In this document: piece by piece, positions 36,801 to 49,400 of the stretch
Position numbering within the stretch: the stretch's first letter is position 1
Layout of the letters: each line of letters begins with the position of its first letter
Origin: Hofstenia miamia
Taxonomy: Eukaryota > Xenacoelomorpha > Acoela
NCBI GenBank assembly: GCA_004352715.1
Contig: SCFE01000003.1
Coordinates: 4,769,109 to 4,833,108, forward strand
Direction of reading: 5' to 3'
DNA: 64,000 bases
Made by a program: the position numbers and the translations under genes
The notes under the pieces: generated by a model
Seen by the model: the letters and a program-made list of their open reading frames with translations, nothing else
Told to the model about the DNA's origin: nothing
Databases searched by the model: none

Positions 36801-39800
36801 CCTTCATTCAGTTTTATTAACAATTCTACTTTACGAATGATTTTTGAACTACCACCGAAGTGCTTATACTGTATTTTGCAAATAAACAATAACTCACGCT
36901 TTTTATAAAGTATTTGTTCATTCCACGTATAATTCCTTCATTCAGTTTTATTAACAATTCTACTTTACGAATGATTTTTGAACTACCACCGAAGTGCTTA
37001 TACTGTATTTTGCAAATAAACAATAACTCACGCTTTTTATAAAGTATTTGTTCATTCCACGTATAATTCCTTCATTCAGTTTTATTAACAATTCTACTTT
37101 ACGAATGATTTTTGAACTACCACCGAAGTGCTTATACTGTATTTTGCAAATAAACAATAACTCACGCTTTTTATAAAGTATTTGTTCATTCCACGTATAA
37201 TTCCTTCATTCAGTTTTATTAACAATTCTACTTTACGAATGATTTTTGAACTACCACCGAAGTGCTTATACTGTATTTTGCAAATAAACAATAACTCACG
37301 CTTTTTATAAAGTATTTGTTCATTCCACGTATAATTCCTTCATTCAGTTTTATTAACAATTCTACTTTACGAATGATTTTTGAACTACCACCGAAGTGCT
37401 TATACTGTATTTTGCAAATAAACAATAACTCACGCTTTTTATAAAGTATTTGTTCATTCCACGTATAATTCCTTCATTCAGTTTTATTAACAATTCTACT
37501 TTACGAATGATTTTTGAACTACCACCGAAGTGCTTATACTGTATTTTGCAAATAAACAATAACTCACGCTTTTTATAAAGTATTTGTTCATTCCACGTAT
37601 AATTCCTTCATTCAGTTTTATTAACAATTCTACTTTACGAATGATTTTTGAACTACCACCGAAGTGCTTATACTGTATTTTGCAAATAAACAATAACTCA
37701 CGCTTTTTATAAAGTATTTGTTCATTCCACGTATAATTCCTTCATTCAGTTTTATTAACAATTCTACTTTACGAATGATTTTTGAACTACCACCGAAGTG
37801 CTTATACTGTATTTTGCAAATAAACAATAACTCACGCTTTTTATAAAGTATTTGTTCATTCCACGTATAATTCCTTCATTCAGTTTTATTAACAATTCTA
37901 CTTTACGAATGATTTTTGAACTACCACCGAAGTGCTTATACTGTATTTTGCAAATAAACAATAACTCACGCTTTTTATAAAGTATTTGTTCATTCCACGT
38001 ATAATTCCTTCATTCAGTTTTATTAACAATTCTACTTTACGAATGATTTTTGAACTACCACCGAAGTGCTTATACTGTATTTTGCAAATAAACAATAACT
38101 CACGCTTTTTATAAAGTATTTGTTCATTCCACGTATAATTCCTTCATTCAGTTTTATTAACAATTCTACTTTACGAATGATTTTTGAACTACCACCGAAG
38201 TGCTTATACTGTATTTTGCAAATAAACAATAACTCACGCTTTTTATAAAGTATTTGTTCATTCCACGTATAATTCCTTCATTCAGTTTTATTAACAATTC
38301 TACTTTACGAATGATTTTTGAACTACCACCGAAGTGCTTATACTGTATTTTGCAAATAAACAATAACTCACGCTTTTTATAAAGTATTTGTTCATTCCAC
38401 GTATAATTCCTTCATTCAGTTTTATTAACAATTCTACTTTACGAATGATTTTTGAACTACCACCGAAGTGCTTATACTGTATTTTGCAAATAAACAATAA
38501 CTCACGCTTTTTATAAAGTATTTGTTCATTCCACGTATAATTCCTTCATTCAGTTTTATTAACAATTCTACTTTACGAATGATTTTTGAACTACCACCGA
38601 AGTGCTTATACTGTATTTTGCAAATAAACAATAACTCACGCTTTTTATAAAGTATTTGTTCATTCCACGTATAATTCCTTCATTCAGTTTTATTAACAAT
38701 TCTACTTTACGAATGATTTTTGAACTACCACCGAAGTGCTTATACTGTATTTTGCAAATAAACAATAACTCACGCTTTTTATAAAGTATTTGTTCATTCC
38801 ACGTATAATTCCTTCATTCAGTTTTATTAACAATTCTACTTTACGAATGATTTTTGAACTACCACCGAAGTGCTTATACTGTATTTTGCAAATAAACAAT
38901 AACTCACGCTTTTTATAAAGTATTTGTTCATTCCACGTATAATTCCTTCATTCAGTTTTATTAACAATTCTACTTTACGAATGATTTTTGAACTACCACC
39001 GAAGTGCTTATACTGTATTTTGCAAATAAACAATAACTCACGCTTTTTATAAAGTATTTGTTCATTCCACGTATAATTCCTTCATTCAGTTTTATTAACA
39101 ATTCTACTTTACGAATGATTTTTGAACTACCACCGAAGTGCTTATACTGTATTTTGCAAATAAACAATAACTCACGCTTTTTATAAAGTATTTGTTCATT
39201 CCACGTATAATTCCTTCATTCAGTTTTATTAACAATTCTACTTTACGAATGATTTTTGAACTACCACCGAAGTGCTTATACTGTATTTTGCAAATAAACA
39301 ATAACTCACGCTTTTTATAAAGTATTTGTTCATTCCACGTATAATTCCTTCATTCAGTTTTATTAACAATTCTACTTTACGAATGATTTTTGAACTACCA
39401 CCGAAGTGCTTATACTGTATTTTGCAAATAAACAATAACTCACGCTTTTTATAAAGTATTTGTTCATTCCACGTATAATTCCTTCATTCAGTTTTATTAA
39501 CAATTCTACTTTACGAATGATTTTTGAACTACCACCGAAGTGCTTATACTGTATTTTGCAAATAAACAATAACTCACGCTTTTTATAAAGTATTTGTTCA
39601 TTCCACGTATAATTCCTTCATTCAGTTTTATTAACAATTCTACTTTACGAATGATTTTTGAACTACCACCGAAGTGCTTATACTGTATTTTGCAAATAAA
39701 CAATAACTCACGCTTTTTATAAAGTATTTGTTCATTCCACGTATAATTCCTTCATTCAGTTTTATTAACAATTCTACTTTACGAATGATTTTTGAACTAC

Positions 39801-42800
39801 CACCGAAGTGCTTATACTGTATTTTGCAAATAAACAATAACTCACGCTTTTTATAAAGTATTTGTTCATTCCACGTATAATTCCTTCATTCAGTTTTATT
39901 AACAATTCTACTTTACGAATGATTTTTGAACTACCACCGAAGTGCTTATACTGTATTTTGCAAATAAACAATAACTCACGCTTTTTATAAAGTATTTGTT
40001 CATTCCACGTATAATTCCTTCATTCAGTTTTATTAACAATTCTACTTTACGAATGATTTTTGAACTACCACCGAAGTGCTTATACTGTATTTTGCAAATA
40101 AACAATAACTCACGCTTTTTATAAAGTATTTGTTCATTCCACGTATAATTCCTTCATTCAGTTTTATTAACAATTCTACTTTACGAATGATTTTTGAACT
40201 ACCACCGAAGTGCTTATACTGTATTTTGCAAATAAACAATAACTCACGCTTTTTATAAAGTATTTGTTCATTCCACGTATAATTCCTTCATTCAGTTTTA
40301 TTAACAATTCTACTTTACGAATGATTTTTGAACTACCACCGAAGTGCTTATACTGTATTTTGCAAATAAACAATAACTCACGCTTTTTATAAAGTATTTG
40401 TTCATTCCACGTATAATTCCTTCATTCAGTTTTATTAACAATTCTACTTTACGAATGATTTTTGAACTACCACCGAAGTGCTTATACTGTATTTTGCAAA
40501 TAAACAATAACTCACGCTTTTTATAAAGTATTTGTTCATTCCACGTATAATTCCTTCATTCAGTTTTATTAACAATTCTACTTTACGAATGATTTTTGAA
40601 CTAACACCGAAGTGCTTATACTGTATTTTGCAAATAAAATGGGTTTGATACTGAGTGGATTAAAGCATAGACAATTTAAATAGCAATTGTAAAGATGAAA
40701 ATTACTTAGCAAGGCAACGTGTTTTGTCAGGAATGGATTTCCTCATAGGCGTACTGGTGTTTTGAAAAGAACGATTTTGAAAGTCATCTGCACTACTAGT
40801 GGTAGATCTGCATGAAGAACGATTCATTGCATGGGATGTCTTACTGCAAGAAGGACTCGCATTTGGTGACTGATTGCGTTGAACTGAACTTGGGGAAGAG
40901 GGCGCAATCCTTATTGACTGCTGCGATCGATCTTTCTGGATAGGACTTGCTACTGACGGTGGCGATTTCTCTATTTCATTTAGACTAATCGATGGAATTG
41001 GAGACATTCGAGCAAGGCGTGGCGATTGTTTTTTGCGGACGGTATTTGGAGTAGGAGGTATGCTTTCTCCAATTGATGGTGGCGTTCTTTTTTTCGTATT
41101 GCAATTCGGCGTTGAAAGAAAATTACATTCATTATCATTGGAAATCAACTCATAGCAGAGGTTTTTTAAACGATTACAACATTCCTGAGTTGAAGGAACA
41201 CTATCTAAACATTAAATTACTAAAATAATAACAAAACCAATCTCAAAAACAAGATTGCATTAAATCGCAATAGAATGCAGATGCATTACTTAAAAGGGTT
41301 AAAAACATTAAAAAAAACGACAGTACACAATTTGAAGAAGACTACATGTAACAGCAAAGCAAAACATTTTTTAGCAGTTAGAAAAGGTTATCCAATAGAA
41401 ACACCAATAACTTGGACGCTAAGTGTATAAATATTGGTGTTAAATATATTTGTGAATTGTTCAGAACTGAGTATAACATAATTATACTGAAAATTCAAAT
41501 CTTGATATTCATTCATTTTGAATTATATCTAAAGAGCTAAAATAATAGAGTTAAACAAAAGTAAAAATTTAGTAAGAAATGCAAAAACAACTTACTAGCG
41601 TCAAGTGTCAACTGGCTTATGTCTGACGCCAATTCCTTTACATCGGATGCAGAAGCCTTGTGAGTGTAAAGATAATACAGAACCATTACAATTCTATACA
41701 ATAAATGACAATCTTCGGAAGTCTGATTAGCAATCTTGAGAAACACTTGGATAAGAACCTTCACCTGATGTGATGTGTATTCTTTTGATTTCACATTTGC
41801 TATTAAAGTATAACCTGACAAACATGCTTGATACAACAGCGAATGCTCAGATTTGGAAAATATAATGACGTTAACCAATCCAAAATTAAACTCCTCACTC
41901 AGTTCATTGTCAATAGAATACTTAATTAACGACTTTATAGCCACATCCATAGTGTTGACATCTAAAATATGAAAATTCAGTAGTTAAGACAGTGAAAATT
42001 AGTACGTTTTTGATAATAATTATCAACAAAAATGAAGAGATAATGTTAGAAGATGAAAATTTATTGACTGCTGTTGGTTTTAAAAAAAGTTTTTTCTGCA
42101 GCAATTCACAAATTGAATAAATCAGCTTTGAGAGAACAAATGAAAACCACAAAACTATCAATTTTTGATGAATAACAATATTAATGATATCTTGATTTCA
42201 AAATGATGAAAATTTAGGATATAACTGCAGGAGAACACGACATAATCTGCATAGATATTTATGGTATATTCAGGGCTTAGCAACTAATTTCCAATGTAAA
42301 TCAATGACAAGCAGGAATGAATTGATTTAAATCAAGTTAATTGTATTAATTCTTGTGTAAAACAAAACTTTGTTTATTCCCAAGACACAAAAATATTTAC
42401 CATTCTAAGATAATGCCCCTGTTTGATTATTAGGATTAAAACACCTTAAAGACCATTGATAGTTGCTCTGTATTGATACTGACTAATTATAATAATCATA
42501 GCTTTGAAACGCTTATGTTGCATTTCATGACAACAAATTAAAGGAATTTTATTAAAATAAATTGACATTTGATGTCGCGATATTTGAGAAACGAAAGAAA
42601 CATATATGAAGTAAGCATTAGATTTTCGTTACAAATAACTTTGACAATTGCAAAAAAATAAAAATTACAGCTGCAATATCATTTACAGAAAAACCAGCAA
42701 AGAGCTTTTCTAAATTATATTATATTACATTGTATTAACAGTCCTAGATTTGTTTTAGTAAAATATGCTGCAATGCAGGAGGAAAAGTTTCAATGGAGCA

Positions 42801-43839
42801 TTGATGAAAACACTTTACAACCAGGTAGTAAAACAAGTCTGGAACAAATTAAGCAATAAAATTAAATAAATTGATTTGAGGAGAAAAGAGTTCAAATTAT
42901 ATACAAATGGTAACCACAAAAAAACAACATTACATCATAATAAAATACCCATAAATATAATCAGATATAAAGAGAAGTCACCTGTTTTGCATTTATAAAA
43001 AACGATGTGAACAAAAACCACTAGATGACTTCAAAAAGTACAAAACTAAAATACTTAAAACAAAATTACAAAAATAAAATTCTATTTACTCATACATATC
43101 ATCTGAATCAAACTCAGGAAGTTTACGTAGCATAAATTTGTTTAAAAAGATTGAGCAGTGTTTCACTATCACCTTTGCACGAACATCTGGCATACTGGTA
43201 AGAGAGAGAACATGGGGGATTTTAATGAAAAGTCTGAGAAGATATAACGCTCCATAAATGAGAGATGGAGGCACAGGGTCACCTTCTGCAAAAACATGTG
43301 AAAAAGAAATTGACTGCCAGTTATATGCTTCTAAAACACGAGGCTCTATATCCAAAGCAGAGTTTTTCCGTCGCTTAGTAGATGAAGAATCAAGTTGACG
43401 TTTTTTTGAAGGTGGCTCACAGACAGCATCATAAGGGTCATTCTAAATTATAAATAGTGAATGGAAAGTAAAAACGTCTATGTCGACGAGAATTACTACC
43501 GGAAGTGAAAATGTTTGTGAACACCAAAATAAATTTCAAAAGAAAGGCATTTTTGAAATACTCACCATGTATCGAAGACTGAGAATTGGCAATGGCCTTC
43601 TACATCTTCAGCACTTTTTAGTTGAAAAATTAGTAAAGAAATTATTTACATATTCAGTGCTGTGCAAAATTTTACTGACAAATAATTTTCCTCGAAATTT
43701 TCAAAAAAATTGTTCAAGTGAATACACTGCTACATAAAATGCACTTTTAACAAAGCTAAACACTTTTGAAGTAGTTTATCCGAATGGATTATTTCTTTAA
43801 TTATATTATCTACATCTTTATTTGAGAAAAAACATTATT

Positions 43840-43880
<41 letters not shown>

Positions 43881-46365
43881 CAACCGCTGTGTACATTGAA
43901 AAACGTACACACTGGTCCGAATAATAATTTTCCCTTGTACGTAGCGGTATTTCGCTTCTGAAATTCGCAAATTTTGAGTTATGTGGACTTTGACTATACA
44001 GTGATAATTGTATCCATGTTGAGCATATCTATGCGAAGTTTGAGGCTTTTAGCCCCAACAGCCGATTTTCTGTGGGCAATTTTAGGAATTTCCACTGTGA
44101 AGTGCTACATGACCCGCTATTCCCATGGGATTTAGTAGTTTCAATGCCCAGGAAATTAAAATTTCGACACACTTGGTACCAAAATGGGACTGGGACCCTA
44201 AAAGAAGAACGTGGGACCTCAGATTCCAAAAAAATCTTCATGATTTTTTCAAAATTTCGTTTCCAAATGAAGGGTATCCCATAGGATCACAGGTAAACAT
44301 GATGGGATAAGAATATTTACTGGGATATGTCTTTTTTATGCATGTAGGACCAATAATTTACATGAAATTTGGCCTTGGACCAATAATTTATGGTCCTTTC
44401 AGACCTTTTGTGCAGAGCGGTCANNNNNNNNNNNNNNNNNNNNNNNNNNNNNNNNNNNNNNNNNNNNNNNNNNNNNNNNNNNNNNNNNNNNNNNNNNNNN
44501 NNNNNNNNNNNNNNNNNNNNNNNNNNNNNNNNNNNNNNNNNNNNNNNNNNNNNNNNNNNNNNNNNNNNNNNNNNNNNNNNNNNNNNNNNNNNNNNNNNNN
44601 NNNNNNNNNNNNNNNNNNNNNNNNNNNNNNNNNNNNNNNNNNNNNNNNNNNNNNNNNNNNNNNNNNNNNNNNNNNNNNNNNNNNNNNNNNNNNNNNNNNN
44701 NNNNNNNNNNNNNNNNNNNNNNNNNNNNNNNNNNNNNNNNNNNNNNNNNNNNNNNNNNNNNNNNNNNNNNNNNNNNNNNNNNNNNNNNNNNNNNNNNNNN
44801 NNNNNNNNNNNNNNNNNNNNNNNNNNNNNNNNNNNNNNNNNNNNNNNNNNNNNNNNNNNNNNNNNNNNNNNNNNNNNNNNNNNNNNNNNNNNNNNNNNNN
44901 NNNNNNNNNNNNNNNNNNNNNNNNNNNNNNNNNNNNNNNNNNNNNNNNNNNNNNNNNNNNNNNNNNNNNNNNNNNNNNNNNNNNNNNNNNNNNNNNNNNN
45001 NNNNNNNNNNNNNNNNNNNNNNNNNNNNNNNNNNNNNNNNNNNNNNNNNNNNNNNNNNNNNNNNNNNNNNNNNNNNNNNNNNNNNNNNNNNNNNNNNNNN
45101 NNNNNNNNNNNNNNNNNNNNNNNNNNNNNNNNNNNNNNNNNNNNNNNNNNNNNNNNNNNNNNNNNNNNNNNNNNNNNNNNNNNNNNNNNNNNNNNNNNNN
45201 NNNNNNNNNNNNNNNNNNNNNNNNNNNNNNNNNNNNNNNNNNNNNNNNNNNNNNNNNNNNNNNNNNNNNNNNNNNNNNNNNNNNNNNNNNNNNNNNNNNN
45301 NNNNNNNNNNNNNNNNNNNNNNNNNNNNNNNNNNNNNNNNNNNNNNNNNNNNNNNNNNNNNNNNNNNNNNNNNNNNNNNNNNNNNNNNNNNNNNNNNNNN
45401 NNNNNNNNNNNNNNNNNNNNNNNTAAAATTTGAGTCAAAATTTATATTAAAAATTTTAAGATATGTTTTAAGCAGAAACCTTTCTACCATCAAGAAGACA
45501 ATGAAGTTGACTTTCTGAGTCATAATGCATCTTTGAAGGAGAAAATCCTGAACTCATCCACAGAACAACTTCTGTTAGACTTTTGCGAATTGTTCCACAC
45601 ATGATCATTGGCGGTAAGAACACATCTTTCTCTAGCTGTGCTGGTAAGGTGTTGCGAAGATACATTTCTTCATAGCGATAATTGCGCAGAAAATGTTTGA
45701 GTGTAACCTATGCAAATAATTCAGTTCATTAATAATTATACCTTTGCATCAGATATTCAATCGTATCAGGAAGCATGAGCCTAAACTTAAACCACAAGCA
45801 TGAGCCTAAACTTAGAAAAAAAGTTACTAGGTTGGATGTGTATATAAATCGGTTGGAGTGATATTTATCTCCCTCGGTAAAAATTACTTCCTTTTGTCTG
45901 GAAATATAAGCCTCCTGATAGTCGGAGCATATAAGTATAGGGTTAATATCAACTTTTATAAACCATAGGGATTCTCTATAAATACACATTAGTACAAATT
46001 TACGTCATTGCATTTGAGTAGATCTGCCAAATGATGTCTCCACATCTCGAGATTCATGAATTTCATAATAAGCAGTGAGAAAATTATTTGAAAGGGATAT
46101 TTGGCAGCTTAATATATATATATATATATACATATATATANNNNNNNNNNNNNNNNNNNNNNNNNNNNNNNNNNNNNNNNNNNNNNNNNNNNNNNNNNNN
46201 NNNNNNNNNNNNNNNNNNNNNNNNNNNNNNNNNNNNNNNNNNNNNNNNNNNNNNNNNNNNNNNNNNNNNNNNNNNNNNNNNNNNNNNNNNNNNNNNNNNN
46301 NNNNNNNNNNNNNNNNNNNNNNNNNNNNNNNNNNNNNNNNNNNNNNNNNNNNNNNNNNNNNNNNN

Positions 46366-46400
<35 letters not shown>

Positions 46401-49400
46401 AATGAAATACAATGGCCTAAGGAATACATGACATTGTTGTAGATAACGAGTTCACTTCATATTGTGATTTCAACCAGATATTGCGATAAGCATTTTTATT
46501 TTATAGGGAGATTAACGAAATTTTAAAACCAAATAACACTTATGTTTGTAAGCATCTGCTTGCTTCATCTTTGCTACCAAAGATACACGGCTATTCAGCC
46601 GACGCCAAAAGTTGATACTGTCAAGACAAATTTCACCGAAGAAGAAATAAGGTCCAACTTTCCTTGGCCTCAAATTGCTATTAGCTTGTTAATGAGCTCA
46701 CTCATTTGCCATTGGCCAGTTATTCCTTACTATATTATATTGTTCATATCGAAAAGCCTTTTGGCAAATTATAATTGACAGAGATCTGATTTGATACATG
46801 TATGAAATTTTATTGACTTGACTGAATATCTTAACTACTATCCGAATGCCCGACCTAAGGCGAGAAAGAGTTCGAGGAAGAATTGTAGGCTAGGCATTTT
46901 CCAAAAATTCCAAAAACCAATTTTTTTTGATATCAATGTCAGATATTAATTCATATAAAATAGGAATAATAATAAAATCATAACATTATGCATTTGAAAT
47001 ATGAAGTTCATTCAAAAATACAAACCTTGAAAACAATGCATATGGACATATACAAAATCTGCCTTAATTATAAAATGTTTTTGTATACATACATATCACT
47101 ATAAAAATGTGAAAACTTAGCGCCAAATATGTATATATACACGATGTATTAAAAAAGCCATCAGAAAATCGTTCTACAGAATTTTGTTGATCTGTGTTAG
47201 AAAAATGAGGACAATCGAAAATGAGATGGAATCAAAACCTATGTGTGCATGTGCATCTATATTGTATTGAAGCGGAAACCATAAGGGCTATGCCTAAAAC
47301 GTCCCAAAGAGTACTTCCTCGCGGTGGTTCCTTGGTAATGCTAACACTAAGTGGGCGAGTTGGTGTGCAGAGTCCCGAGCCCATATCAGACGTTAAAACC
47401 AGGGGACAGAAGGTGCAACCATGTGTACTTTGTACATATTGGAGCGGTAGCGGTCGAGAAGCATTTCTGTTCTAGTGTTGTGAAGACAGCGGCGACACAT
47501 TGGAAACACTGTTAGCCACTGGCACCAGTTAGGATGCTTCTCATAGAGCAGTCATACAGAGAAGAAACTCTCTGTCTACGGCCTATGAGATAGGCCAAGG
47601 CCAGCGTTTGCTGTGCCTTCCTGTGAGCTTTGCTGTGTCACAGGTAGTTATTATCCAACATCTTATTATTATTACTGGAGTTGAGAGCCCTCATTAGCTA
47701 GAATGCTTTGCATTTTAGTATATACTGCTCCGATACTACTTTTGTCGGATCTATTAGCAGCCAACAGGCACTCTCTTAGTTACCACCGTTAGTAGCCTTC
47801 GTTGGCTAAAGCGGTAGAGTTGCAACCCTCTCAACTGAAGTTCGGCCTTCCACTTCACTCTGCTGATCAGACTCAACACAGATCAGCACTCTGCGTACCA
47901 GGGGTCGCCAGAGGTTTCTCACGATAAAACCGGCCAGGTACACTTCTAGGGGCATGGTCCGGACCCAGATAGTGGTTTCACTCACTGAGTTAGTCTGTTG
48001 AATTCTTCAGTAACCCCACTACGCTTAAGCACACAAAAACTATATGCAATAAACAAAACTGCAATCAATGAATACAAAAACATTATAATTGTATAAAATT
48101 AAAGTTGCAAAAAAATTAAACTTGTCCCAAAGTATTTGTTGCTTAAAAATACTTTGCTAACAAAATTTGATTCTGCCATCATTTCAATTTTTTTATATCT
48201 GCTGTCTCTGTTCAGGGAATCCATTCATTTAACATTTTAGTTAAATTAATAGTAGTTTATATTCATCTAAATATTCTTAATCAATTTACCTTCTTGCGTT
48301 TTCTGTGTTTGTCTGCTATAGTATGGACCTCAATGGTAACATTAATTTTGCCATAGTTATCCAGCAGATAGCTGTCAGTCCAATTCGTTCGAACCTTCCC
48401 ATCGGTTCCATTGAGAACTCCCTGAAAGCACCGTAGTTAAATTAAATATTACTACAACAATGAACAAATTACAAGAGTCACTGACTTTCACTCGCAACAT
48501 CTTATATATCATGTTTATGAGAGCTTTAAAATCGTTAGATTTCGTGTAGACTATTATATTTACCGCTACTCCCAGATAGACTGGTGTAATATTTTTTTGA
48601 ACATTATTTTTGATTTTTTAGCGATACAGTACCTGATATAAGTATTGAACCACGCACATTCACAATTTCTGAAAGATTAACACAATAACTTTCAGGTTTT
48701 GCACTAGCTCAATTTTGTCACTATGAATTCAAAGATTCAAGTATTTTTTAATCAGAAATATAAATGCAATCTTATCCCTTGTTAAGGGGCTCCTTAAAAC
48801 TATCTCCATAAACAAACACGCTATATAGAAAATTTTGTTGTAAATTCAATCAATGTAATGAGAATAGTTTTAAGACAACCTAATATATGTATGTAAAACT
48901 TTTAGACAAAACTAACTTTCTTAAACTGAATTCGATTTTGCTCTATAATTTCACTAGCGTGTATATTTATGGAGATAGATTTTAGAGTGGCCTTCACAGG
49001 GAAAAAGTTTTGGTCCCTGCCCGATCCGATGGGCACCATATAACTCTTATGCAAACCCGATACTAGCTACAGGACAAGTGTTACTAAACATAACGAAATT
49101 ATATAGGCTATACAGTACGTTGCCTTTTTCAGTTTTAGTCACTTTCATGTAAAAGTTTGGAATAAAAATACTTTAAGTTTATTTTTCGCTTCATTTATTA
49201 AATACTACTTCCTCTATCTCTATTCTTCTTAAAAAAGGAGACCAAAATTCATGATGCGTTTTTGAATGGAATTTAATTAATTCATCAATTGCAATAAAAG
49301 TTTTGGTTTCATTAAGCTAATTAAATATTCTCTTAAGAAAATTAAGTTTGAACGAATTCAGTGATGACTTGATGCTGAGTGATAATAGGCATTTGGCATG

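Noticed and set aside
35089-40637. About forty identical 65-codon minus frames; also CRISPR-like periodicity
   Set aside because: The frames arise because one satellite monomer repeats; there are no unique spacers and the host is an animal, so it is neither a gene family nor a CRISPR array.
41922-42161. 79-codon minus frame
   Set aside because: Its end overlaps the helical-repeat exon in another frame and the rest is intron upstream of its acceptor.
41596-43442. Joining the helical-repeat/Ser-Pro exons to the MSL3 exon as one gene
   Set aside because: The MSL3 exon ends in a stop (43086) in the normal place for that protein, so the downstream exons belong to another transcript.
46542-46778. 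78-codon plus frame resembling GPCR helix 6
   Set aside because: Only one hydrophobic helix with a CHWP motif; a different frame is open after the nearby acceptor-like site, and no neighbouring GPCR exons are visible.
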